Positions 44,663 through 57,196 of a stretch of 61,890 bases of DNA are shown one piece after another. The notes beneath the pieces were generated by a model that was given only the letters and a program-made list of their open reading frames with translations, was not told where the DNA came from and did no database searches. Position numbers and translations under genes: made by a program. Source of the stretch: Grammothele lineata (taxonomy: Eukaryota > Basidiomycota > Agaricomycetes > Polyporales > Polyporaceae); assembly GCA_002150815.3 (NCBI GenBank), contig NDFF03000397.1, forward strand, positions 1 to 61,890, read 5' to 3'. Position 1 is the stretch's first letter, and each line of letters begins with the position of its first letter.

Positions 44663-47589
44663 CAGCTGTGGTTTCCACTGTTGTAATACAATTGCCCAGG
44701 TCTCCTGCCAAAAGTGTTGTCTATTTTGGCCCAGGTGTTGTAAAACGAAGCCAGGGGTTGTTAAAAATATGTGCGTAGTTGTAAAACCCCTAGGGGTGTT
44801 GTAATAAACTGTAGGGGGTTGTAAAATTATATGTAGAAGCATTGTAGAATCCTTGTAGAAGCATTGTAGATCCCTTGTAGAATCCATGTAGGTGCGTAAT
44901 TACAATACAGGCATGTATTGTAAAAAGCCTGTAGAAGCGTTGTAAATGAATGTAGGGGTGTTGTAAAATCCCTGTAGAAGTGTTGTAAATCGACGTGGGG
45001 GCATTGTAAAAACCTTGTAGAAGTGTTGTAAAACCGTGTAGAGATGTTGTAAAACCATGTAGGACGCTTATTTGGGCGCTTTTGGGTCATTTATAAGCGT
45101 CCCAATATGGCAGGTGGCATACTGAACACCAGCAGGGGGCTATAGGGGGCTATAGGGGGCAGCATTGATTGGGCTATAGCTCCCTCAATACTAGGCCGAT
45201 TGAGATGAAAGTAGGTGCGTTTGGTAGGTATTTAAAGGGGCTTTCAAACGACATATAATGGGTTATAATAGGGTGGCTATGCATGCAGGAACAGTGCAGA
45301 TACTAGCTGGGGCAGCAGAAATAGGGGTACTGATAGGGCTGTACTGGGGGCTCTCCTGCTCCGATATCAGCCATCTTAGTACCGTTAGGAAGGTCTGTAT
45401 TGGGGCTTTCTTGCGCATATTTCAGTGTGGTGATACGTGCAGTATTGGTAGAGATATGAGGGAAACGGTATTTGCAGCAAAAGCGCACTTCGTTGCTCAA
45501 TATGCAGGGACGCTGGTCATACTCAATCGGCCTAAACATTCGTACTTCCACTGGTCCTGTAGCTTTCTAACGAGGCCCTACACACCCTTATCGGGCGATG
45601 TTTCACCACCCTCACCTCCTCCCCAAGGCCTTATCCATTGCCTTCTCCTGTGGGATCCGGTACAGATATCACCAAGCGGTTTGTTGCAGCTTGTAGAGCA
45701 TACCTAGAAGCCCTGATCCTGAGTGAATTGTATCTGCCAGCCCACTATTCACTACAGCAGATGCTTGGCACCATCCATTGTCACCTACTAGTGTTTGCCT
45801 CAGATCAGCTCACCAAATGTATGTATTATCAAGCGGTTTCTTGTATTGGTTTAGCATTCATAAACACTCCATCATCTCCAACTGGCAACCTTATCAGGCT
45901 ACTAGATCTCTTGTTGTGCTCTTATCAGTTGTCAGCATTTAGCCCTTACTTGCCACTCGTTTTGGGATCCCTGTGACCCCATTTGTTCAGATAAGATAGA
46001 AGACTCATATACCAATCCAACGCAAAAAGAATCTTGCAAATCGGTCGAGAAATGGTGGAGGGGCAGATTTAACAGCTTCAAAGACAGGTATGTGCATAGC
46101 ACAGCTCAAGCCTGTGTGCACACCCACATTGCACAGCATGGCAGCCAGGTGCACTTACTGCTGATTTCCACCTATCTCCCTCAATTCTTCACCAAATTGG
46201 ATGGTTCTTTTTGCGTTAGACTCGTGTGTATTGCTGCTACATATGTGTGTAGTTACAGAGGTTTGAAATGGCTGGATGGACAGGTAATGTGCGATAAATG
46301 GGGTACAAGCCACCCAGCACTGATAAGGGTTCAGAAATAGCAAACAGTACCCGATAAGACTTCTGAAAGTTGAAATAGCTTTAGAGAGACATTAATGACT
46401 ACATTTGATAGTTGGTTTGCTTCCACCTGCTAGGGAAACAGCGATCTAGAGCAAATAGCTGTACAGAAGTAGTACCTGCACACAGCAAATAGCATGACCA
46501 CTAGAGGGCCTACATATGCAATTCACTCAGGATCAGGGCTTCTAGGTATGCTCTACAAGCTGCAACAAACCGCTTGGTGATATCTGTACCGGATCCCACA
46601 GGAGAAGGCAATGGATAAGGCCTTGGGGAGGAGGTGAGGGTGGTGAAACATCGCCCGATAAGGGTGTGTAGGGGCTCGTTAGAAAGCTACAGACCAGTGG
46701 AGTACGAATTTGTTTAGGGCGTATTGATATGACCAGCGGTTCCTGCAATATTGAGCAAGGAAGGTGGCGCTTTTGCTGCAAATACCGTTTCCCTCATATC
46801 TCTACCAATACTGCACGTATCACCACACTGAAATATGCGCAAGAAAGCCCCAATACAGACCTTCCTAACGGTACTAAGATGGCTGATATCGGAGCAGGAG
46901 AACCCCCAGTACAGCCCTATCAGTACCCCTATTTCTGCTGCCCCAGCTAGTATCTGCACTGTTCCTGCATGCATAGCCACCCTATTATAACCCATTATAT
47001 GTCGTTTGAAAGCCCCTTTAAATACCTACCAAACGCACCTACTTTCATCTCAATCGGCCTAGTATTGAGGGAGCTATAGCCCAATCAATGCTGCCCCCTA
47101 TAGCCCCCTATAGCCCCCTGCTGGTGTTCAGTATGCCACCTGCCATATTGGGACGCTTATAAATGACCCAAAAGCGCCCAAATAAGCGTCCTACATGGTT
47201 TTACAACATCTCTACACGGTTTTACAACACTTCTACAAGGTTTTTACAATGCCCCCACGTCGATTTACAACACTTCTACAGGGATTTTACAACACCCCTA
47301 CATTCATTTACAACGCTTCTACAGGCTTTTTACAATACATGCCTGTATTGTAATTACGCACCTACATGGATTCTACAAGGGATCTACAATGCTTCTACAA
47401 GGATTCTACAATGCTTCTACATATAATTTTACAACCCCCTACAGTTTATTACAACACCCCTAGGGGTTTTACAACTACGCACATATTTTTAACAACCCCT
47501 GGCTTCGTTTTACAACACCTGGGCCAAAATAGACAACACTTTTGGCAGGAGACCTGGGCAATTGTATTACAACAGTGGAAACTAGAGTT
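44663..47589. mobile_element. Giant palindromic element P1
   Basis: The arm from about 44671 to 45722 returns inverted at about 46533-47581 with near-identity in its outer part; a loop of about 810 bp lies between. GAAGGGAT flanks both sides (44655-44662 and 47590-47597), a candidate 8-bp target duplication. Each arm has an outer tandem zone of degenerate units of about 22 bp (TTGTAAAACC...TGTAGAAG, 44697-45070) and an inner unique core. Matching open frames on the two arms (45258 plus, 46995 minus) are the same sequence read twice. No transposase is present. An 8-bp duplication would suit hAT or KDZ mobilisation, but the transposase source is unknown. Confidence 0.75.
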
Positions 47590-48898
47590 GAAGGGATAGA
47601 GGAAGTGACGACGAAGATGACCACGAAGGTCAAGTGTTCCAAAAATTCGACCGTCGTGAGCGGCCTTCACGGTTCGACACGGGAAACTCGACTCGCATGC
47701 CCCACACACTACGCACGGCTGACGCAATCGTGTATATTATTGTACGACCGAACCAGTTTTGCCCATTACGCGCGGAGTGACCGCACGCAATGAAGATTAA
47801 TCTACTCAGCATGGCATTGGATATACGCGGGATGTCCGCACATGCTTTAGCTTAGATGTCCGGTAAATCGTACGATACGCGCGGAGTGACCGCATGCACG
47901 TCGACCGTAGGACAAGGCATTCCTTCTACGTTGCCAATACACGTGGAGTGACCGCGTGCACGGCCGCCAATGCGTTGGGGATGAGAGTCCCGATTCCACT
48001 GCCCAGTACTCCGACGGACGGGACACTGTTGTAAACCCGTGAGCAACCCGTGTACAAGAACGACATCGTACACGAATGCTACACGGGAGGAATCCGGGCC
48101 CGTAGAGGACTCATTTGGGATCCGTTAGCCAATGCACGCGGAGTGACCGCGTGCACGACCGCCGTTCCATCCTGGCGTGGGTGAATGCGAATTCACTGTA
48201 TATATCTAAACCTAACACACGTCAAGAAAGAGGTGATTTCTGGGTCAGAACATCATTGAATAGTACACAGTAACATCCCCCTCACCCCCTGGACAACCCG
48301 TGTACAAGAACGACATCGTACACGAGCGTCGTGCGGGAGGGGCCCGTGGACAGAGGGGAGCTTGAAAGCGGCCGCCCGAGCCAATGCACGCGGAGTGACC
48401 GCGCGCACGGCGGCATGTTCTGAGAGTCTTGAGATTACATGTTAACGCACGGGAGACACGCCCGCCTCAACGCGCGACGCAGATCGAGTATATTAAAGGG
48501 CGTTTTCAACTGGTCCGTGGTCCCCCCCGGTGATAAACCCGTGCACAAGAACGACTTCGTACACGAATCTCACACGGAGGGACCGACAAACGGTGGAGGG
48601 CGCGTGCGATATGGGCAATGTGGGGACGAATTGGCCGGGGTTGCGCGGATCTGACGGCGATCGGAAGGATCCATCGACGACGCGGGTAGGGGAGACAAAT
48701 TGAGACGAAAGCAAAATGCTAGAGATAATAACGTACCTGCATCCCGTCCCGGACACCTCCAGCACTATGCTTGCGTGTACAACGAACGACGTCGTACACG
48801 CTCGCACAGGATCCCCCACCACCGCCACGCCCCTACCATCTGTCGCAGGCGCAAACTTGTGAGTATCCGTTTTGCTGATGTACGCGTTGATGGCCTTG
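47590..48898. repeat. Tract of short GC-rich hairpins, families H1 and H2
   Basis: H1: an inverted repeat GCACGCGG/CCGCGTGC around AGTGA, at about 47766, 47875, 47938, 48131 and 48381, plus a decayed copy at 47825. H2: GTGTAC/GTACAC arms around a loop of 12-14 nt containing AACGAC, at about 48047, 48297, 48537 and 48772. H2 copies also share a downstream CACGGGAGG-like piece. No gene is supported; small open frames are by-products of the repeats. Confidence 0.65.
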
Positions 48899-51800
48899 CA
48901 CCAGTGGTCACCACTTTTCACAACAGAATACAGACACTTGCCCTATAGATGCTGCCAAACAAGCCTGCAGATTCTGTTATGACCCTGTTTTCAGTGGCCT
49001 GTGGATTTGTATAGGAGGCCTCTAATATTGTATACAGGCCTGAAAGCTCTGTGCATGATTGCCTGTAAATCTGTTGTGAATGTAGAGGCCCCTGTTAACA
49101 AATGCCTGCAAAACTGTTGACATTTCTAGGGCCCTGTTGTAAATGGCCTAGGAGGTTGTTTGAATTTCTAGGCCCTGTTTAAAAGAGCCTTAGAACCTGT
49201 TTACACCCCTAGGCCTTGTGTAAAAGAGCCTAAAAACATGTTCACACTTCTAAGCCCTGTTTAAAAGAGCCTTGAAACTTGTTTACACCTCTAAACCCTG
49301 TTAAAAAGAGCCTGGGGGACTGTTTTCCCTCTAAGCAATGTTTTGAATGGCCTGTGAACTTGTTTAAACCCATAGAGAGCTGTTTTCAACTGCCTGGCAA
49401 CTTGTTATGATCTATAGATCATCAGGGAGCTTATTAAGGCGCTTTTTGACGTCCAAATCGGGTAGGTAGCATATCAGCCATCAATAGGGGGCAATACTGA
49501 TGGGCCTCTAGCTCCCTCAATACTGCACCGATAGAGATGAAAGTAGGTGCGTTTGGTAGGTATTGATGAGGGCTTTCCAACGACACCTTAGATGTTATAA
49601 TTGGGTGGCTATGCACGCAGGGATAGCGCAGATGCTACCTAGGGCAGTAGGAATGGCACCCTTGATAGCACTGTACTGGGGGATCCCCTGCTCCGATTTT
49701 GGCCGTCTAAGCGTCGTTAGAAAGGTCTATGATGAGGCTTTCTGGCGCATATTTTAGCATGATGATACGTGCAGTATTGGCGGAGATATGAGGGAAACGG
49801 TATTTGCAGCAAAAGCTCCACCTTCCTTGCTCAATATCGTGGGAACGGCTGGTTGTATCAATGAGCCCTTGGTAGATTCATACTTGGCTAGTCTTTCGCT
49901 TTCCAACGAGCCCTCATACATCCTAATCGGCCAACATTTCACCACCCTCACCTCCTCCCTGGAGCCTTATCTATTGCCATCCCCAGCAAGATCCGGTACA
50001 GATATCACCAAGCAGTTTGTTGCACCTTGTAGAGCACACATAGATGTTTTGATTCTGAGTGAATTGTGTATATAGACCCTCTGGTAATAGAGGTATTTGG
50101 TACATACCAGTACTGCTTCAAAACAGTTATTTCATCCAGATCACTATTTTCCCATTACATAGCCTTCCCACTACAATCAGAAACGGACATTATTGTCAGT
50201 CTAAAGATGCTTCAACCATTAGAAGTGTTATCGGCCACAGGTTTTTCATTGCAGACCCTTATCAGTACTCAGTGGCTTATCACCCTTCTAGAACTGATTT
50301 ACCACTCATCTAGTTATGATCAGCTCCTACAACTACATTCATGTGTAGTAATAGTAAATATGAGTCTGATGCAAAAAGAACCATGTAATTTGGTCAAGAT
50401 TTGGATGAGCTGTGAGGAAAAGAGTGGTAGGTGCCCTAGAATGTTATGCTATGCAGTGTGAGTGCAGACACTTGCTCAAGCTGTGCTATGCACATACTTA
50501 CATCCGGAGGTGTAACACATGCCCCTCCACCGTTTCTCAATCAATTTGTGAGATTCTTTTTGCGTTCAATTGGGATATGAATCCTCTTCCTTATCTGAAA
50601 CTAGCAAGCATCAATTCCACCTAGGGGGTGAGCAATCAAGGGTAGAGTGCTGGAAACTGATAAGGGCACTGCATGGGATCTAGACATCCGATAAGAATGA
50701 AAGTTGAGGAATACGTAGCTGACAGCAGTACAAAAACAATGCAAGAAATTGTTTGATCATATCTGCGTTCATTTTCATGATCTGGACCAAACATTAGTAG
50801 GTGAAGCTGTATGGTACCAAGTGTCTGCTGCAACATACAAGTAGCTGGTGCATACTATTCACTCAGAATCAGAACATCTATGTGTGCTCTACAAGGTGCA
50901 ACAAACTGCTTGGTGATATCTGTACCGGATCTTGCTGGGGATGGCAATAGATAAGGCTCCAGGGAGGAGGTGAGGGTGGTGAAATGTTGGCCGATTAGGA
51001 TGTATGAGGGCTCGTTGGAAAGCGAAAGACTAGCCAAGTATGAATCTACCAAGGGCTCATTGATACAACCAGCCGTTCCCACGATATTGAGCAAGGAAGG
51101 TGGAGCTTTTGCTGCAAATACCGTTTCCCTCATATCTCCGCCAATACTGCACGTATCATCATGCTAAAATATGCGCTAGAAAGCCTCATCATAGACCTTT
51201 CTAACGACGCTTAGACGGCCAAAATCGGAGCAGGGGATCCCCCAGTACAGTGCTATCAAGGGTGCCATTCCTACTGCCCTAGGTAGCATCTGCGCTATCC
51301 CTGCGTGCATAGCCACCCAATTATAACATCTAAGGTGTCGTTGGAAAGCCCTCATCAATACCTACCAAACGCACCTACTTTCATCTCTATCGGTGCAGTA
51401 TTGAGGGAGCTAGAGGCCCATCAGTATTGCCCCCTATTGATGGCTGATATGCTACCTACCCGATTTGGACGTCAAAAAGCGCCTTAATAAGCTCCCTGAT
51501 GATCTATAGATCATAACAAGTTGCCAGGCAGTTGAAAACAGCTCTCTATGGGTTTAAACAAGTTCACAGGCCATTCAAAACATTGCTTAGAGGGAAAACA
51601 GTCCCCCAGGCTCTTTTTAACAGGGTTTAGAGGTGTAAACAAGTTTCAAGGCTCTTTTAAACAGGGCTTAGAAGTGTGAACATGTTTTTAGGCTCTTTTA
51701 CACAAGGCCTAGGGGTGTAAACAGGTTCTAAGGCTCTTTTAAACAGGGCCTAGAAATTCAAACAACCTCCTAGGCCATTTACAACAGGGCCCTAGAAATG

Positions 51801-52022
51801 TCAACAGTTTTGCAGGCATTTGTTAACAGGGGCCTCTACATTCACAACAGATTTACAGGCAATCATGCACAGAGCTTTCAGGCCTGTATACAATATTAGA
51901 GGCCTCCTATACAAATCCACAGGCCACTGAAAACAGGGTCATAACAGAATCTGCAGGCTTGTTTGGCAGCATCTATAGGGCAAGTGTCTGTATTCTGTTG
52001 TGAAAAGTGGTGACCACTGGTG
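48899..52022. mobile_element. Giant palindromic element P2, related to P1
   Basis: Terminal CACCAGTGGTCACC and its complement bound arms of about 1.17 kb (48899-50067 and about 50852-52022). GGCCTTG flanks both ends (48892-48898 and 52023-52029), a candidate 7-bp target duplication. The outer arm is a tandem zone of degenerate units of about 41 bp (CCCTGTTTAAAAGAGCCT core). The inner arm (49420-50067) is homologous to the inner arm of P1, for example AAAGTAGGTGCGTTTGGTAG and GTATTTGCAGCAAAAGC. The loop resembles the P1 loop read in the opposite direction (50636-50836 minus versus 45750-45960 plus). No transposase. Confidence 0.75.
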
Positions 52023-52661
52023 GGCCTTGGGATAAGAGAGCGTGCGTTACACAAGTTGTAGCAGTGAGGGAGCGAAGCCATCAGGTATAGAACGCTGAGG
52101 GCGAGCGGGGAGAGGATGGCGGAAAGGAAGAGAGACGCCGAGCGCTCAAACGTGAGTCGCCAAACATCCAAGTGCGAACACGCGGACGATTTGGCGCGCG
52201 GCTGGACTTCGAGCGCTACGGAAGGATCCTCGGAGCGCCGGCAAAGGCCGACCGCCGAATGAAGTGTCGGTCTTCATTCCGGCCTTCATCCAGCCGTCCA
52301 ATCACAGCTCCGGTCAATCGGAACCGCCCCCGATATTCCTTCGATCCAAACGCCGATTCTCGCACGCCCTCACAACGCGATCATGCATTTAACCAGGACT
52401 GGATCAAACTCCGAATGCGACGTACAGGTAGAGTGGTCGCGCCAAGAGAACATTCGGGGTACAGGGATCGCGCGCGTCACGTCCCCGGAAGTCGACATCC
52501 CCATGGGATCTGCATGGAGTTCGCGTTCCGTACCCACCGCCGTGAGTGCTTCTGACCGCTCTTCTTGACCAAGCATCGACTTACCTACGGCGAATGTTAT
52601 TGACACATTCTGCCGGATCGTTGTATAAAAACGTACCGACACATGTATGTAGCTACTAGAA
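52023..52661. other. Intergenic region, no gene recognised
   Basis: Open frames on both strands are long because the sequence is G/C-rich, but none has recognisable content. Confidence 0.4.
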
Positions 52662-52946
52662 ATGCGCCGAAAGGACTTGCTCGATCAGCTCGCGGGGAAC
52701 AAGGACGCGCGCGAGGTGGCACACCGCGCGCGTGCAGACGCAATCGCACAAGGCGCGCATGACTGGGTGGGGCACGACGCGAGAGTCCGAGCGTTCGACG
52801 AGCTCATACAGGAGATCGAGGATGAATTAGACGAGCGCGATAGGGAGCTCGCTCTGCGATATAGGGACGTCTGCGAGCGCGACCCGTTCGCGGCTCAACG
52901 GCGCTGGGGCCCGTTGCACGAAGGGCACGCGGATCAAACACTCTAA
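52662..52946 (+). CDS. Small charged helical protein, hypothetical
   Basis: A single 94-codon frame rich in Arg, Asp, Glu and Ala: it starts MRRKDLLDQLAGNKDAREVA and contains FDELIQEIEDELDERDREL, a likely amphipathic or coiled-coil helix. No Cys, no membrane segment, no known domain. A short inverted GCGCGCG/CGCGCGC pair lies inside the frame. It could be chance in G/C-rich DNA; the opposite strand is not open across the same stretch. Confidence 0.35.
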   Translation: MRRKDLLDQLAGNKDAREVAHRARADAIAQGAHDWVGHDARVRAFDELIQEIEDELDERDRELALRYRDVCERDPFAAQRRWGPLHEGHADQTL

Positions 52947-54418
52947 ATTGACTGTACCGCCTCCGACATTATCGGACATGTTGCACGAGCTCACGCAGAC
53001 GTAATATTGGATCATGTAATCGGTTTTGCATAAGATCAAACCTGCCATGCGAGGTAGCCGAACCGGTCCGCATCACAAGCGTCGATTAGATAAGATTGTC
53101 TACATGTGATCACGCGACTGTGGCCTGGCCGGGGATGCTCCACATCGCACGACCGTTTTCAGCGCACACGTCCCACATCCCTTCCGCTGCCCGCGTCACT
53201 CTACCTCTCGTAGCCTACATCGCAAGAAGACATCACTTATTCGACGAAGTGCGTTCAACACGCGCACCGAAGGCAAGGCGCAGGCGTCTTCCGCGGCGAA
53301 GGGGATTTGAGGTAATGCCCTCGAACTGCTTGGTGTACGACGTCGTTCGTTGTACACCTGCGGCTGGGGTAGAGAGGGAAGCGGCTCTTGCATATCCACC
53401 CACAGTGAGTCCTCCGATTGTGTATATGAACGACAGACATTGTGTATACCACCAAGGTGCAGCCTGAGCTCGGCCATTCGAGAACACCGATAGCCTGCAA
53501 AAACAAGGCGGATCCGACACCCTCGTCCTTTCCTTAGCTCGTACGTTATCCAGCGCAAGGTGCGCCGTAACCGCAGCGAGATGATTTCAAGGCAGTCGTC
53601 TGCTACCCCACAACCCTCACGCACATTTGCGGGCGGAGCTCCACGGCGCGTCGTCGTGCGTCATATCTAGCAGCTCGACGACGCGCCGTGGAGCCCTGCC
53701 AGCAATAGTGCGTACACGCCTTGGAGCTTATGGCAGGAGCAGCCCCGCTCATATACATGTAATAGTTTACCGTGATGTTAGATCCCGACACGCACGATTA
53801 CGGTGTAATCCTGTCGAATTAGAATGTCAATACACGGCGCACTTGTCTCGAGCTTGCGATCGCGGCGGAGGGGTGCCCACTGTATGATAAAACCCGTGAC
53901 GTGCACTAAATCACACGATGACGTCGTATATCGAAGTACGATCTCGAAAATTGGACGATCAAATACCCCTGCACACTCACACGCTATCGAATTTGAACCA
54001 CTTCCACTCTCAAGCGCTACAACGCAGAATCTTACACGGTGAGTGCTCTTTCTATGATTCCAATATGTACGAGGAGAAGTGTGTGTTGCTAGAACGACAT
54101 CGATTCCCAACTTGGCACACGATGAGCTTCTCTTCATTCACTTGACACGAAGTACTGACGAAGAGTTGAACATATGTCGACTATGTTTCGCAATATCGCG
54201 CGACCCGTATTAACACTGAAAGCGGCGTTTGACACGCTTAACTACGGCGTTTGTGACGCAATAAGTCGATCGAACGGTACGTCCTCGTACGACGTACATT
54301 CGCGTCCAGACCATTTATCGACTTGTTATATTGCACAGACATTCACTGTTTCGCAAAAAACCTAACACGTCGACGCCATTCGATTACGCGCAGCATCGGG
54401 ACATTGGAGTTTGTCATC
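52947..54418. other. Intergenic region with dispersed hairpins
   Basis: Contains an H2 hairpin at 53332-53358 (GGTGTAC/GTACACC arms), the second copy of the 18-bp CTCCACGGCGCGTCGTCG hairpin (53639-53693), and decayed H2-like pieces near 53893 and 54288. No gene could be supported. Confidence 0.45.
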
Positions 54419-57196
54419 ATGGAGACGGTCAACTCTAGCTTAGACGACTGGTTAGTGTGACGACATCTTACTACTGAAGCGCATGCTAAATCCACCGCAC
54501 AGGCGAACTGTTCCCCATGTCTTCGTAGACCAATACGAAAGGATCTTTAAGATCACGAACGTCCCCACTCGTATTGTCGTGCCCCCTAACAACCCACTTG
54601 GCGCCGACCACGCGTATACTGCCCAAAACGACTATCATCTGTCCTACCCTCAAACGTCACGGTCTAAAGTACTCGCGGAGCTACAAGAACCAGATTTCGC
54701 GGCGGACGATGTTCCCGAGACAGCGTTCCTTCTAACCGGCCACTATCCCCACGATCCCATCTTCTCGATATTCAGCATCGATCTTCGTCAGCCCCCGCTC
54801 ACTCATGACGGGTGTTGGAGCCTTTCGGAAGATGTCAAACGCGAATGGTCGTCGATTCAGAGCGTCTTCGAGAAACTGCTCGGAATACTGCTTGTCCCGG
54901 GCAGCGAGCTCAAGGCTTCTGCCGCAGAGTTAGACAGTTGGCTTCCACCATCTACTTTTGGTTACAGCGACACGTTCAAAACATACGCTGAGGCCAAATA
55001 TGCGGTGATAAGTGCACATACCGCTTTCCACATGCTCGCTGCCCGATGCGCGATGGCCTTCGCGTTATGGGAATACGAAGATCCGGAGCACGACCGTTCC
55101 GCCTGGGTCCAGATACTCGAGGAAAATGGCTTCGACTCTCAATGGCTGGAAAGATTACAGTCCTCTGTTATCTCCAGATACGAACTCGGCATCCGGGTAG
55201 GCGCAGCGTTAGACCCGACACGCTGTGGGGTGCTTTCGTTCGTCCCCCTTTACGCTTACGCTAAGGTGCCTGTTCTGATTCATTGGCCTGTCCTTCCTTC
55301 TCCCTCCTTCGTCCGGAGACATCCATTCCTCCAACCTTTCTACGCATCCGAAGAGGAAGCGGCTGTCTGTACGCGTCACCCGCCTCACCCTTTGCCCGAG
55401 ATGACATATCATCTGTGTCTGGACTCCGTCATCAGGACAGTACCCGACCACGCCGTCATGACCGACCACACACCTTTTGGGCCGCATCAGAAACCTGGCG
55501 AGAGTAGGCAAGAGTTCTTTCGCCGCATGGTTGAGGTGAACCAACGGATCGTGTCGGAAGAATCCCCGCAGGCCACACTCGCTCGACTCAATAGAGAGGC
55601 TCAAGCTCGCGAGTTTCAGCTTCCGTCCCCAGGAACGCCCGTTTATGCATGGGTGACAGTCGGCGATGTGTTTTCTGGCGCTCCTCTGAAATGGAAAACG
55701 TTGGACTATCGTCAGAGCGTCCCTCCTAGCGTCGTCCCCCTCGTCTGGGCAGTGCACCCTCTCAATCGGCGCAAATACTTCTCTGGGACGAATGCATGGG
55801 ATCTGTGGTACAAGGGACCCACCGACGATCAACCAACGCTCGCCGCCTTGGATACTGTACCCGATGTACAGGACGCATGTCAGCAGGATCCACACGCCCC
55901 TTCGGACCCCACTGATCTCAGCACAATCGAACAATTACATCACAGCGATACTCCTCCTTTCGAATCGGAATTGAACGCCGTGGGGATACGTTATGCCAGC
56001 CAACGCGCGCAGGACCGTTCGCCTATAGGGACGGCCATAGACCTATCGCCGCAATGGGCTTCTCAATGGCTTGGTTTCACACGTCATGACGCTATCCGCT
56101 ACGCTGGAGACGGGGGCCAATACTGGACTGCAGTCGGCATGGAAGACGCTGAGATTCCTACGAACGTCGTACCGAGTCTTTGCGCTTGGAGAGACGCCTT
56201 ATTAAGCCGCGATTGGAACAATGCAAGCCTGGCCTTCACGTGGGATCTGGACCCACGTCATCCTCAGTTCTTAGGGCGACTTGGAGGGAGACGTTCAGAT
56301 ATCCGGTTGAGAAGATGCCACTCTCGCAACCCCGGCCAGGACGTCATGATAGAGGTTCGTTATGACGATGACCGCGATCTGAGATGGTACCTCATCACCG
56401 AACCATTGGCTGTTACACTGCTACTGCGAACCCCCGGGATTACGGACAGCCAGCAAGCTGCGAGCTGGCTTATTCGATGGGGAATCGCGTTCAATACCGT
56501 GATATGGCACCAGAGATCCCAAATCACGCGCCCTAGTACTCGTGAAGGCGAACGTATTTTCATTCGTGATCGACTACCTACGAACGAAGACTACCACCGT
56601 TACCAACTCCGGCTTCTCGATCTCTTACACCTGCCTCACACCCGTGCTGCATTCATGATGGGAGGGCTCGTCTGGCGACTGATGACTCATGCCACGTCGT
56701 TCCCAGGAGAAGTGGATCTGAAGCTCGTCTACATGGATTTGATAAACGAAGGACCATCAAGTGATGCGTCTAGGCACGCCGTCGTGGTTGAAGCGGACGA
56801 CTGGGTGGGTGTCGACGATGTACTGACAGATGAAGAGCTGGATATATTGAGCGGGGCATATCGCGTGTACACCGGTGCGCGATCACGTTGGTGGGAGAAA
56901 TCCAACAAGTAGCTAACGTTTACAGTGCAGGACAAGGCAAGCAATATCAAATCGTATCCTGGTGGCCGCCCCGAAATCGATGGATGAGAAGCGGACAGTA
57001 CATGGGTAGCTGGACCCGGTGGAACGAACATTGGTTCGATAATAAAGAGAAGCAGATCAAAACAAACAGAACCTCACCAATATCCTCAGGCAGATGGCGA
57101 GATGCGTTGAAAGGCATGAACGGCAGTGCCATGATCGCGAAAATAGTTTCCGACAAAGCGTTGGAATTTCTGACTGATCGCTATATGTCCACCTGA
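54419..57196 (+). CDS. Tandem paralogue 1: 889-aa protein of unknown function
   Basis: Three exons: 54419-54450, 54503-56874 and 56931-57196, all with GT-AG borders and consistent phase. It starts METVNSSLDDWRTVPHVFVD. Blocks shared with the next gene: NVPTRIVVPP, DVPETAFLLTGHYPHDPI, HTAFHMLAARCAMAFALWEY, TPVYAWVTVGDVF, SVVPLVWAVHP, VEVRY-type strand segments, RDRLPTNEDYHRYQLRLLDL and the last-exon WWPPRNRWMRSGQYMGSWT. No signal peptide or membrane span is obvious. The family looks like a basidiomycete-restricted multi-copy protein; no domain name can be given. G/C-rich coding and intact frames suggest a working host gene. Confidence 0.8.

Noticed and set aside
44697..45070. Telomere-like or centromeric satellite
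   Set aside because: Units are not TTAGGG-type, and the zone is confined to the two arms of a mobile palindrome.
45258..46995. Conserved mirrored open frames in P1 as a duplicated gene (likewise 49563 and 51358 in P2)
   Set aside because: The frames match because the arms are inverted copies; no start, splice or domain evidence supports coding, and the frames are short.
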